In this document: positions 54,118 through 62,531 of the stretch, piece after piece | Layout: every line of letters starts with the position of its first letter | How positions within the stretch are numbered: position 1 is the first letter of the stretch | Source: an uncultured Armatimonadota bacterium | GTDB lineage: Bacteria; Armatimonadota; Fimbriimonadia; Fimbriimonadales; Fimbriimonadaceae | DNA length: 64,000 nt | Assembly (NCBI GenBank): GCA_903904815.1 | Contig: CAIVDU010000071.1 | Location: 1-64,000, forward strand | Direction: 5' to 3' | Program-made: the position numbers and the translations under genes | Notes under the pieces: generated by a model | Database searches by the model: none | What the model was told of the DNA's origin: nothing | The model's input: the letters and a program-made list of their open reading frames with translations, nothing else

Positions 54118-54855
54118 TTATCCGCCGATGGCGAACGCGCCACCCTCAATGACCATTGCCCCACCGGGGAGCCCTCCACGAAAAATCCTCGGTCCGCCGC
54201 CGTTTGGGCCGCCGGGACCACCCGGGCCACCGGGACCGGCGGGCCCTCCAGGGCCGATCTGTCCTTGGATCGCGGGGCCAGGGTCTAGCGGTTTGAGACC
54301 CAGGTCGGGACCATTCTTACCATCCGACTTGGCCGCGATCGTCGGGTCGAATCTCATCACGGCGACCTGCGAATTGTCGATGTCGGCAAAAACGATGCTT
54401 CCGGAGTTGATGCGGATCACCCGGGTCATCTTCCAGTCTTGCCCTTCCTTCACAAGGGCCGATTGGTGAGTCGCTCGGTTTTCCAGCAGGCCCGACTTCT
54501 CGCCGTTGAGGACGGCGTAGCCCGTAAATATCCAGTTCGGATCTCCCCCGGCCAGGTTTCCAGGCACTCGCAGGATGTCCTTGCTTAGCACGCCGGTGTC
54601 AGGGGTTGCGCCCACGTCGTTCCTCAGCAGGGGCATGAACACGTTTCTCAGGGCCGATTTCTTCGTTGGGGACTCAAACCGTGATGTGTAGTCCTCGTCG
54701 TTGAACTCACTGGATTTCACGACGGTCTTTCCCTTGTTTGTTGCCAGCGCCGCCGCCTTCTTGGGTGGGTCAGATGACGTCTGGGCGTACGCAATGATTC
54801 CGAGTGTGACGGCCAGCGCGATAAAGATTCCCACCGGGCGAGAAATGGTCGGCAT
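54118..54855 (-). CDS. GspC/PilP-like protein with collagen-like tail
   Basis: A 245-residue single-pass protein (helix about 8-24). The middle (about 105-170) has the short strand pattern of the GspC/PilP HR domain that bridges the inner platform to the secretin (FTGYAVLNGEKSGLLEN and WKMTRVIRINSGSIVF). After residue 196 comes a run of about seven Gly-X-Y triplets, mostly Gly-Pro-Gly, then a Gly-rich end. Collagen-like tails are unusual in this family. Its position just before gspD is exactly where GspC or PilP is found. Confidence 0.6.
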   Translation of the reverse strand: MPTISRPVGIFIALAVTLGIIAYAQTSSDPPKKAAALATNKGKTVVKSSEFNDEDYTSRFESPTKKSALRNVFMPLLRNDVGATPDTGVLSKDILRVPGNLAGGDPNWIFTGYAVLNGEKSGLLENRATHQSALVKEGQDWKMTRVIRINSGSIVFADIDNSQVAVMRFDPTIAAKSDGKNGPDLGLKPLDPGPAIQGQIGPGGPAGPGGPGGPGGPNGGGPRIFRGGLPGGAMVIEGGAFAIGG

Positions 54856-54856
54856 G

Positions 54857-55381
54857 TTATTGGGGCTCCTTAACGAGAAATCCTAAAAGTCCAAAGGTGG
54901 CAGTGACCCGCCCCGGACCGGTATCGGAAGCGCTGATTTGCATGAGATTGACCGCCAGTTTCGAACTCGGATCCTCCAGCTTTCGAGCGAAGGCGACCAC
55001 GTCGGGAAAGCCTCCTTCGACTACAACCACGAACGGAGCTTCAGTGAGCTTGGCCACGTCGACCGTCTTCTCCGTCCTGAACCCAGTGAGTTGAACCGAG
55101 TTCTTTTCCGAAACACCGCTCAGGTAAGCAAGTACTGCCGATCCGAGGGTCTCGCTGGACACCTTCCAACTTTGTCGACGGATTTGGGCAAGGTCGTCGG
55201 CGATCTTGGCGTTTGCCCGTTCGACGGTTGGATTCAGTGTGGAGGTCCTTGTCTTCGAGATCCAGGAGAGCTGAGGGACGGGGGATATGAAACCAAACCA
55301 GATCGAGACGGCGATGCCCACGACCGACAGTCCCAGCAAGAAATTCCATCCAAAATCGGGTCGGTCTTTGAGATCGATCAT
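54857..55381 (-). CDS. PilO/GspM-like inner-membrane component
   Basis: A 174-residue protein with one N-terminal membrane helix (about 14-33), a coiled region, and a ferredoxin-like alpha/beta domain (about 95-170: VQLTGFRTE and FVVVVEGGFPDVVAFARKLED). This is the PilO/GspM layout. It pairs with the PilN half of the upstream gene. The gene starts four bases inside that gene, indicating coupling. Confidence 0.75.
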   Translation of the reverse strand: MIDLKDRPDFGWNFLLGLSVVGIAVSIWFGFISPVPQLSWISKTRTSTLNPTVERANAKIADDLAQIRRQSWKVSSETLGSAVLAYLSGVSEKNSVQLTGFRTEKTVDVAKLTEAPFVVVVEGGFPDVVAFARKLEDPSSKLAVNLMQISASDTGPGRVTATFGLLGFLVKEPQ

Positions 55382-56667
55382 ACGTGTCTGCCTCCGTTCG
55401 GAACTTCGTCAAGGGGTAAGTTGCCGACGACGTGACCCGATATCGCGAACTGAACGACGGGCTTCTTGCCAATCGTCGCCTTGTTGGCAAAGACGAGTCT
55501 CATGCCTCTGAACCGCTTGTCTTGCGATAGCTCGGTCACATACTCGGCGACCGTTTTGCCGTCCATCGCATTGCCTCGGATCAAAACGAGCTTGCCCCGT
55601 TCCAGAGTCAAGCCGGTGAACCAAGACTTTGGCGACGAGTTACCCCCGAGCACTTCAATCACGTCGGTGAACTTCTGGGCAGGGTTGAAGGCCGCATCGA
55701 TGACCTTGGCCGAATCGTGAATGCGATCGCTTTTGGCGATGGCGGTTCGGGCATCGTCTTTTATTTTCTTCTCGGTCTCCAGCTTGAATTTCAGGGTCTC
55801 CGCGTTCTTGAGCAGCGTTGTTCGAGTACTCAACGCGACGTAGGCGCCAAGAATCACCGCGACGGCGGCGGCAGCAATCGCCCTCCCTGAGACCGACCTT
55901 CGAATGCGTGCCTCTCGGGCGAGGGTCTTTTCCAGCGGCTCCAAGCTGAAGAGGTGTTTCTCAATGGCGCTTGCGTCGGAGAACTGATGGACCAGCGGGC
56001 GCGGATCGGTCATATCCGCGAGGACGTTGACACCTCCGGTTGCGAGGACGGGCACTGGACCCATTTCAGCAATCCGGAAAGTGCGGTCAACCTCATCCTG
56101 GAACTCTTCGTCAGTTTCAGGAAGAGGGATCGAACGGGTGTACCGCAGTTCTCCACCTCGAACAATGTCAATCGATAGAGAGTCGCCTGCTTCAACCACC
56201 ACCGCGCATTCGCTCAGCGATCGCTCTTTAGCCAGGAGCCAAGACGCGAAGGCAAATGGAAGCACCGCGCGGACGGTGAGTCCCGCTCTCTTGACATCGG
56301 CATCCACTGCCTTAAGTTGGTCGGCCCTCACCGCGCCGACGATAGCGACTCTGGGGTCACCCTGAATGCCGACCCCGATTCGAAATCCGGAAACGTAGTC
56401 CTGACCACCCACGGGAAGCAGCGGGACGAGCTTGAGGGAAATGATCTTGATCAGCTCCGCCTTGGGGACGTTCGGAACCGGAATCGTTCGGATGAACGTG
56501 TTTCGCTGGCTAATCGCCACCACTAGTTCGCGGCCGGATGGAACGTTTGTCGCTACGTCCGCCAGAGTGGCTCCATGGAAGAGTTGGGTGGTGATGGGAT
56601 CGTACAGGGTCACCGACGTCGGAGACCAGACGGCCACAAACGCGGGTGTTCCGCTTGTTATGCTCAT
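55378..56667 (-). CDS. PilM-PilN/GspL-like fused assembly protein
   Basis: A 429-residue protein from the ATG giving MSITSGTPAF; the longer frame upstream overlaps gspK. Residues about 10-270 form an actin-like PilM or GspL cytoplasmic domain; a membrane helix at about 295-315 is followed by a coiled region and a PilN-like ferredoxin-fold domain (about 350-420). The fusion mirrors GspL of type II systems, which also joins an actin-like part to a periplasmic domain. It overlaps gspK by four bases (ATGA) and leads into the PilO-like gene. Confidence 0.75.
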   Translation of the reverse strand: MSITSGTPAFVAVWSPTSVTLYDPITTQLFHGATLADVATNVPSGRELVVAISQRNTFIRTIPVPNVPKAELIKIISLKLVPLLPVGGQDYVSGFRIGVGIQGDPRVAIVGAVRADQLKAVDADVKRAGLTVRAVLPFAFASWLLAKERSLSECAVVVEAGDSLSIDIVRGGELRYTRSIPLPETDEEFQDEVDRTFRIAEMGPVPVLATGGVNVLADMTDPRPLVHQFSDASAIEKHLFSLEPLEKTLAREARIRRSVSGRAIAAAAVAVILGAYVALSTRTTLLKNAETLKFKLETEKKIKDDARTAIAKSDRIHDSAKVIDAAFNPAQKFTDVIEVLGGNSSPKSWFTGLTLERGKLVLIRGNAMDGKTVAEYVTELSQDKRFRGMRLVFANKATIGKKPVVQFAISGHVVGNLPLDEVPNGGRHV

Positions 56668-57890
56668 GATGTCACTCCCAATTGAATCTGTTCCGAGGTG
56701 GTAAGGGCCCAACCCCAACGGTTCCGCACATCCCAGTAGGACTGGGGAACACATCGCGTGATTCTCACGCTTCCGTCGTCATTCAGAATCAGTTCAGCCT
56801 CCATTGCAATCGTCGTTGAACCTGCCATTCCCATCACCCGAACCTCGAAGCTGCGCGACCCAACGCAAAGGTTGTTGACCGTTTTCGAAAGAGTGGTGAA
56901 GTCCATGCCGGTCACCTCCACAAGGTCTCCCAGCGAGCGATACCCGGTCGACTGTCCCTGGACGATGGCTTGCGCTTGATCCGGCGTTAAGCCGTTGAGG
57001 GTTTCCAGCACGCTCAAAGGGGCCGTGTTGATGTTGATCGAGCCGGTCTTCGCGGCAGAATTTCCCACCGTGTAGTTGTCGAGCACGATGTGGGCGACCG
57101 ACTTTGTCATGCCCTGCACTTTGAGCACATCGCCGATGCTTTGGAAGGACCCCGCTTGTTGCTGGATCGTCTGAGCAATCTGAGCCGGAATTCCCAGAGT
57201 CGCCAACTGGGAAGGCAAGGCCGACTTAATGTCGGTTTTTGGTTGACCTTGAGGATCCAGATCGGAGGAGGTCGAATCGACCGTGAGCAGATCGGTTAGA
57301 ACCTGACCCGATGCCGAGGAGATCGATTCATTGCTGGCCTGCCCGCCGGGTGAATACAAGACCTGCGGCGTGAACCCTTTCACAAGGAGCAGTTCCTCGA
57401 CTGAGTCGAACGGCTTTTGTTTCGTATAGTAGGGACGAGACAGCGCGCTGTAATACTCGTCCTTGGCTCCCTGGGATCTGGCCGATGTTCCTTTCTCGCG
57501 CCAATCGAGCAGGCAATCGATTTGTGAAGCGGTCAGCGGAAGCTGCTTCAGTTGGTTTTGGTCCGCTGAGTTGATGTTCAGCCTCGAGCCGTTGTCGATG
57601 ACCTGGATGCGGAAACCGTCGGTTCCTACTTGAAGGAACTGGTCGCCCGCATGACCCAAGCTAGCCCAGCCATCGGCGGACGTTGCGCAGCCGAGATCCT
57701 GAGTCTGCAGTTCGGCGACCGCCCGCTGAATCCCGGCGTCCACCATGAGACGTGCTCGCTGCTCCTGCATTCGGTTCCAGATCGCCCGGTTCGAGGAGGC
57801 CCGACTGGCGGCAATTCCCGACACGAGGGCAACAAGCCCAGCCAGGACCGCAAGCGTCACCACGAAAGCGCTTCCCCGTTGCCTTTTCAA
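56664..57890 (-). CDS. gspK: Minor pseudopilin GspK
   Basis: A 408-residue GspK. It begins QRGSAFVVTLAVLAGLVALVSG, a pseudopilin-like N-terminus with Gly at -1 but without Glu at position 5, which is typical of GspK. The large helical body contains the helix-hairpin-helix/SAM-like region (LNINSADQNQLKQLPLTASQIDCL, and later NINTAPLSVLETLNGLTPDQAQAI). GspK caps the pseudopilus tip with GspI and GspJ. It overlaps gspJ by four bases. Confidence 0.9.
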   Translation of the reverse strand: MKRQRGSAFVVTLAVLAGLVALVSGIAASRASSNRAIWNRMQEQRARLMVDAGIQRAVAELQTQDLGCATSADGWASLGHAGDQFLQVGTDGFRIQVIDNGSRLNINSADQNQLKQLPLTASQIDCLLDWREKGTSARSQGAKDEYYSALSRPYYTKQKPFDSVEELLLVKGFTPQVLYSPGGQASNESISSASGQVLTDLLTVDSTSSDLDPQGQPKTDIKSALPSQLATLGIPAQIAQTIQQQAGSFQSIGDVLKVQGMTKSVAHIVLDNYTVGNSAAKTGSININTAPLSVLETLNGLTPDQAQAIVQGQSTGYRSLGDLVEVTGMDFTTLSKTVNNLCVGSRSFEVRVMGMAGSTTIAMEAELILNDDGSVRITRCVPQSYWDVRNRWGWALTTSEQIQLGVTS

Positions 57891-58597
57891 GAGGAACCTC
57901 CCCCGGAGATCGTGGGTCTCACGACAAAACTGTTCGGTTGGTGATCACCACGCAGAATGTAGGTCACTCGGATTCCGGAAGGCAATTTGCCCTTTTCATT
58001 CCCGGTGGAGTCCCAAGAGGTCTGCCACTCGGCGCCGTTGTAAAATTCGAATCGGATGTCCTGGACCTCCGGGTTCAAATCCGACTCGGCGCCGCCCTGC
58101 TTCGGATCGCTATCGCAAGGGCGTTGCTCCCGCAGGAAGAGCCCCTTCTTGTTTCCGGCATCGCCGACGGGGATAAGCGAGAAGGCAACCTCGGCGGGAC
58201 CGACTTGCGGACCAAACGTCTGGTTTAGATGCTCGAAATCGTTGTCGGTCGAGGTGAGGTAGTGCACCGGAGTCGCGTCGAAAAGCGACGTGAGCATCAG
58301 GCTCGCCGACCCCGTGGCTAAGACGCTATCGGCGATGTGCTGTTCCACTCCTGCATCGGACGTCGAGATCGGAGAGATGAAGTAGGTGTTCGCGCCCTGG
58401 AGCGTGGCTCCCCCGATAAGGCGGGTGATCCGGTCCTCGAATCGCACGCGGGCGTCGATTCGGTCGCGAGACTTTTCGGAGCGGCTCTGGTAGTCGAGTC
58501 CGGCGGAAAACGCTCGCGCCACCGCTCCGGTCGCGATGACCACGATCGTGATCGCAACCAATAGCTCCACCGCCGACATGCCGCGAATTCGTCGCAT
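57887..58597 (-). CDS. Minor pseudopilin GspJ-like
   Basis: A 236-residue pseudopilin from the ATG giving MRRIRGMSAVELLVA. Gly precedes the cleavage site and Glu is at mature position 5. The body is beta-rich and Asp/Gln-rich, compatible with GspJ. It shares one base with the gspI-like stop codon and overlaps gspK, so the tip pseudopilins are translated together. Confidence 0.75.
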   Translation of the reverse strand: MRRIRGMSAVELLVAITIVVIATGAVARAFSAGLDYQSRSEKSRDRIDARVRFEDRITRLIGGATLQGANTYFISPISTSDAGVEQHIADSVLATGSASLMLTSLFDATPVHYLTSTDNDFEHLNQTFGPQVGPAEVAFSLIPVGDAGNKKGLFLREQRPCDSDPKQGGAESDLNPEVQDIRFEFYNGAEWQTSWDSTGNEKGKLPSGIRVTYILRGDHQPNSFVVRPTISGGGSS

Positions 58598-58998
58598 CAA
58601 GCTCCTCCCTTGGCCGTGCTGATGAGGCATTGAATCTCGGTCGCATGGACATACGATTCACCTTTGGGGGCGACGTCGACTCGGAGCACGTCAAGGTTCG
58701 CCACCCCGCTAGGCGATCGATCGGCTCGCCACTGAAACTGAGTGTTGCCGACATCGACGAAGTCACCGTTCGCTTGACCGGTGGTTAACGTTCCGAGAAT
58801 GACCAACTCATCGTATTTCCGGATCGCGAGTCGTTGCATGGTTTCACGGTCGGCAATTCGAATCTGGGCCCGTCCGATGGCGCTCAGGGTCGTCATGCAT
58901 ATGGCGACTCCTCCAGAGATGAGGGCCACGCAGACCAGGGCTTCGACGAGCGTAAAACCCTGAGTTCGACGGGAGGATTTAGCTTGAGGGAGGTACAT
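58597..58998 (-). CDS. Minor pseudopilin GspI-like
   Basis: A 133-residue pseudopilin with a long leader (about 13 residues) before QGFTLVEALVCV; cleavage falls between Gly and Phe and Glu5 is present. Size and order in the operon match GspI, the nucleating subunit of the tip complex. It overlaps the gspH-like gene by 20 bp, so the annotated start could be a few codons too far upstream. Confidence 0.75.
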   Translation of the reverse strand: MYLPQAKSSRRTQGFTLVEALVCVALISGGVAICMTTLSAIGRAQIRIADRETMQRLAIRKYDELVILGTLTTGQANGDFVDVGNTQFQWRADRSPSGVANLDVLRVDVAPKGESYVHATEIQCLISTAKGGA

Positions 58999-59506
58999 TG
59001 CTCCCCGCTGGCCAGGTCTCGAAGGAGAGGTCGGGCAGTGGCCCGTCCAGGTCCTTGGGTGTCGAATCGGTGGGTGAGATTACGAGGGACCAGACCCTTT
59101 CGCCATTCTTGAACTGAATTCCACCTCCGGAGGAGAGGCCGTCTCCGAAGAAGGGGACTCTCCATTGGTCTCCGACAGCTTCGTTCTGGTCGGCCAGGAA
59201 TCGGGCGGGGGTCATCCATTCGGGCACCGGGAGCGTGTGGGTGGTCTGCTCAGATCCGTTGGCGTCGATCTCCAACACCTGCACCTGATTCTTGGTTTTG
59301 TCGAAAGTCAGGGTGACCGTGCGGCCGACTTCGATGGCTCTGGACCGGGCGTCTTTGGCCAGGGACCGAAGATCCGTGCGGAAAACCCACTCGTCTCGGC
59401 TTAGTTTCTGGGCGACGAGGTTCGGCATGATCAGCACGGCGACCAGCACCGTGATGACGATCACGATCAAGGCTTCGATATAGGTGAATCCTCGCGCTGC
59501 TTTCAC
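58979..59506 (-). CDS. Pseudopilin GspH-like
   Basis: A 175-residue pseudopilin: KAARGFTYIEALIVIVIT with Gly-Phe cleavage site and Glu5, then a globular domain with SRAIEVGRTVTLTFD and a Trp-rich end, the layout of GspH. It follows gspF with a four-base overlap (ATGA). In this operon it is the first pseudopilin, and no GspG is present before it. Confidence 0.78.
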   Translation of the reverse strand: MKAARGFTYIEALIVIVITVLVAVLIMPNLVAQKLSRDEWVFRTDLRSLAKDARSRAIEVGRTVTLTFDKTKNQVQVLEIDANGSEQTTHTLPVPEWMTPARFLADQNEAVGDQWRVPFFGDGLSSGGGIQFKNGERVWSLVISPTDSTPKDLDGPLPDLSFETWPAGSNVPPSS

Positions 59507-60708
59507 TTGATCAAATCCTGCGCTTGGTAGACGGGAAGCAAGATAGAGAGGACCACGAACCCCACGAACGTCCCCATGGTGAGGACGATGAGCGGCTCGA
59601 CCATGGTCATGAGCTTCTGAAGAGCGGTGTCGACTTCAAAATCGAGGGTTTCCGACACCCGGCCGAGCATTTCCGGCAGGTCTCCCGTCTCTTCACCCAC
59701 CGAAACCATCTGGACAAGAATGGTGGTGAAAGCGCCGGTCTCGCGCATCGCTTCACCCAGCCTCCTTCCCTCTCGGACCTCGTTTTGAACGAGGTTGCTG
59801 CTGACTTCGAAAACTCGGTTCCCGGCGGCCGCTCCGGCAATCCTCAGCGACTCGAGGATCGGGACGCCACCGTACATGAGCGTTCCCAGCACTCGAGCGT
59901 AACGGGACACCACCGCTTTGCTGACGATCTTGCCCACGAGGGGCATGTTCAGAAGCAATCGATCCCGGACGAGTTGGCCTTCCTTGGTGCTGACGAACGA
60001 TCGGTAGACCACGACGATGATGGCGATCACCGCGAAGATCGGGATCACGTTTCGGAACACAAACCCGCTCGTGTTCATGAGGATGACGGTCGAAAGCGGA
60101 AGGTCCTTTCCGAGCTTATCGAACACTCCAGACAGCTTCGGAACGACGAAGAACATCATGAATCCGATGACCATGATCGCGGTCATTCCGAGGATCGCGG
60201 GGTACACGAGTGCGGCAACGATCTGGCTGCGACGGCGGACTTCCATCTGTTGGAATTCGGCGAGCCGACCGGCTACTTGGGGAAATTGACCGCTCGCCTC
60301 GCCCGCCTTCAGGGTCATGGTGAAAATGACTGGGAACAGCTTGGGGTATTTACCGAGTGCCTCGGATATGGGAAGTCCGGCCCGAACATCCAGAATCGCG
60401 GCCTCGGTGATGGCGGTGAGCGTGGGGTTTTCCGACTGTTCCCCGGCCACCATCAGCGCGCGATCAAGCGGGAGGCCGGCGCGGGCCAAGTCGGCGAGAC
60501 GACGGGTGAAAAGGGCCAGGTCTCCTCTTGAGACTTTTCCGTTCAGATTCGTCTTGGCTTCGGCGTTCTGGGTGCTCTCTTTGATCTCGAGGACGTGCAG
60601 TCCCCTCGACGCCATCGACTCAACGGCGGCATCGGCGTCGGCGGCATCGATGAACCCCTTTCGCTTGCGACCCGAGTCCTCGTAGGCGACGTAGCTGAAG
60701 CTACCCAA
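59503..60708 (-). CDS. gspF: Inner-membrane platform protein GspF/PilC
   Basis: A 401-residue GspF from TTG 60708, which gives the family start GSFSYVAYEDSGRKRKG and has GAGAGG about eight bases before it; this start overlaps gspE by eight bases. Two homologous halves each contain a helical cytoplasmic domain with LADLARAGLPLDRAL-type repeats (GGVPILESLRIAG in the second) and three membrane helices in total. It couples the ATPase to pseudopilus assembly. Confidence 0.92.
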   Translation of the reverse strand: MGSFSYVAYEDSGRKRKGFIDAADADAAVESMASRGLHVLEIKESTQNAEAKTNLNGKVSRGDLALFTRRLADLARAGLPLDRALMVAGEQSENPTLTAITEAAILDVRAGLPISEALGKYPKLFPVIFTMTLKAGEASGQFPQVAGRLAEFQQMEVRRRSQIVAALVYPAILGMTAIMVIGFMMFFVVPKLSGVFDKLGKDLPLSTVILMNTSGFVFRNVIPIFAVIAIIVVVYRSFVSTKEGQLVRDRLLLNMPLVGKIVSKAVVSRYARVLGTLMYGGVPILESLRIAGAAAGNRVFEVSSNLVQNEVREGRRLGEAMRETGAFTTILVQMVSVGEETGDLPEMLGRVSETLDFEVDTALQKLMTMVEPLIVLTMGTFVGFVVLSILLPVYQAQDLIK

Positions 60709-62278
60709 CTTGGATTTCCTCTCTCTGGCAGACTCGAAGGACTTCTTCGGGGGTGGTTCGGCCAGCGAGCACGGCCGATCGACCATCGTCGAGAAGGGTC
60801 TTCATTCCCAGTTTTTCGATGGCGTAGTTTTTGATCGTGCTCGATGGAGCGCGCTCGGTGACCATGTGCTGGATCGCCTCATCCACCACCAGCAACTCGA
60901 AGAGTCCGGTTCGGCCTTTGAACCCGGTTCCCTGACACTTATCGCAACCGGCCCCGCGCATGAGTGGCTTCCCTTTCACATCGTTTGGAGTGAGACCCAG
61001 CGGCCTCAACGCGCTTTCTGGCTCGTCGACCGGTTTGGAGCAATTCGCGCAGTTGCGCCTCAGCAGACGCTGAGCGACGACACCGATGATTGAACTCGCG
61101 GCGAGATACGGCTCGACGCCCATGTCCAGCAAGCGAGTCACCGCGCCGGCCGAGTCGTTGGTATGGAGCGTGCTGAAGACCATGTGGCCGGTAAGGGCGG
61201 CGTGGATCGCGATTTCCGCCGTCTCCTCGTCTCGGATTTCGCCTACCATGAGAATGTCTGGGTCCTGGCGGACGATGCTCCTCAAACCATTGGCGAAGGT
61301 GAGTCCGATGGCCGGTCTCACCTGAATCTGCCCGATTCCGGCGATCTGATACTCGACCGGATCCTCGATCGTCAGGATGTTGGTCGTGGGTGAGGTCAGC
61401 TCTTGAAGAGCCCCGTAAAGTGTAGTGGACTTTCCACTACCGGTTGGGCCGGTAGAGAGGATCATCCCGTGGGGTTGTCGAATCAGTCGGCGGAAGGTCT
61501 CCATGACCGCCAAGGACATGCCCACTTCTTGGAGTCCGAACACGGCGTTCGTCTTGTCGAGCACACGCATGACTGCGCGCTCGCCATAGATCGTGGGGAC
61601 GATGGAGACCCGCACGTCGATGGACCGGCCCGCCACTTGGAGCTTGATGCGACCGTCTTGGGGGAGTCGCCTTTCGGCGATGTTCATCTCGCCCAAAATC
61701 TTGATTCGGGAGATGAGAGCGGCGTGCATCCGCTTCGGGGGACGGATCATCTCGTGGAGGATTCCGTCGAGTCGGTACCGAACTCGGACGTCGCGCTCGT
61801 ACGGCTCGATGTGGATGTCGCTGGCGCTGTCGCGCACGGCTTGGGACAGGATGAGGTTGACCATCTGGACGACGGCGGTCTCACCCGCCATCTGCTGAAG
61901 ATCGGCCAGGTCGGCGTTCTCATCGATCTCGGCAAAGTTGCCATCCTCGCTCGGGAGTCCAGCGAGAATCTTCTCGATGAACTGCTCTTCGATCTGTTCA
62001 CGAATTAAGAGCGGGTCCGCCAGAACGGCGCGGACAGGCTTATCGACCAGGACGCCAAGGTCGTCGACTGCGCTAAGAGATGCATCGGACGCGATTGCAA
62101 CGACCAGAACGCCCTTCTGCATGAACAACGGAAGGACTTGGTTTTTAAGGGCAAAATCTCCCGGCGCAAGAGCGAGTGCCTCGGGCTCTGGTTTGACGAT
62201 GGCGATATCGACAAACGCTAACGAGCGAAGGATGGGACGGGTCACGGAGGAGTCTATGGTGGAGAGATCTGAACTCAT
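60701..62278 (-). CDS. gspE: Assembly ATPase GspE/PilB
   Basis: A 525-residue secretion ATPase from ATG 62278; a longer frame upstream has no family resemblance. An N-terminal GspE-N domain (about 15-105) precedes the ATPase core: Walker A GPTGSGKST (277-285), Asp box TIEDPVEY, Walker B ILMVGEIRD and the His box STLHTND. A zinc-binding tetracysteine sits at 410, 413, 445 and 448. It is the first gene of the ten-gene operon and powers pseudopilus extension. Confidence 0.94.
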   Translation of the reverse strand: MSSDLSTIDSSVTRPILRSLAFVDIAIVKPEPEALALAPGDFALKNQVLPLFMQKGVLVVAIASDASLSAVDDLGVLVDKPVRAVLADPLLIREQIEEQFIEKILAGLPSEDGNFAEIDENADLADLQQMAGETAVVQMVNLILSQAVRDSASDIHIEPYERDVRVRYRLDGILHEMIRPPKRMHAALISRIKILGEMNIAERRLPQDGRIKLQVAGRSIDVRVSIVPTIYGERAVMRVLDKTNAVFGLQEVGMSLAVMETFRRLIRQPHGMILSTGPTGSGKSTTLYGALQELTSPTTNILTIEDPVEYQIAGIGQIQVRPAIGLTFANGLRSIVRQDPDILMVGEIRDEETAEIAIHAALTGHMVFSTLHTNDSAGAVTRLLDMGVEPYLAASSIIGVVAQRLLRRNCANCSKPVDEPESALRPLGLTPNDVKGKPLMRGAGCDKCQGTGFKGRTGLFELLVVDEAIQHMVTERAPSSTIKNYAIEKLGMKTLLDDGRSAVLAGRTTPEEVLRVCQREEIQVG

Positions 62279-62531
62279 GGCCTCGCTTATTTGCTTTGTC
62301 TGGACGCAACACTCTGACCGAATCATTCGTTCCCAATTTGACGACTTTTGGCAGGTGTTATTGCCGTGTAATCGGAGACGTTGGGAAGCCCCCCTGGGTG
62401 CGCTTATCGTATGTGATTCACCCGAAAATGACCACCGGAATAGGTCTTTTGGCGCTATTGGGAACATGATCACGCCTGCGAACGCATATGAGCCCTTAAA
62501 TCCGATGGAGCGGAGCCCGAGGTTATGCGCG
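62279..62531. other. Intergenic region before gspE
   Basis: About 250 bp between the DPRC-repeat gene and gspE, both on the minus strand. The gspE promoter should be here. I see no clear gene, hairpin terminator or known riboswitch. Confidence 0.5.

Noticed and set aside
59524-60531. Plus-strand frame of about 335 codons over gspF
   Set aside because: Extremely rich in His, Glu and Arg, antisense to a well-supported gspF.
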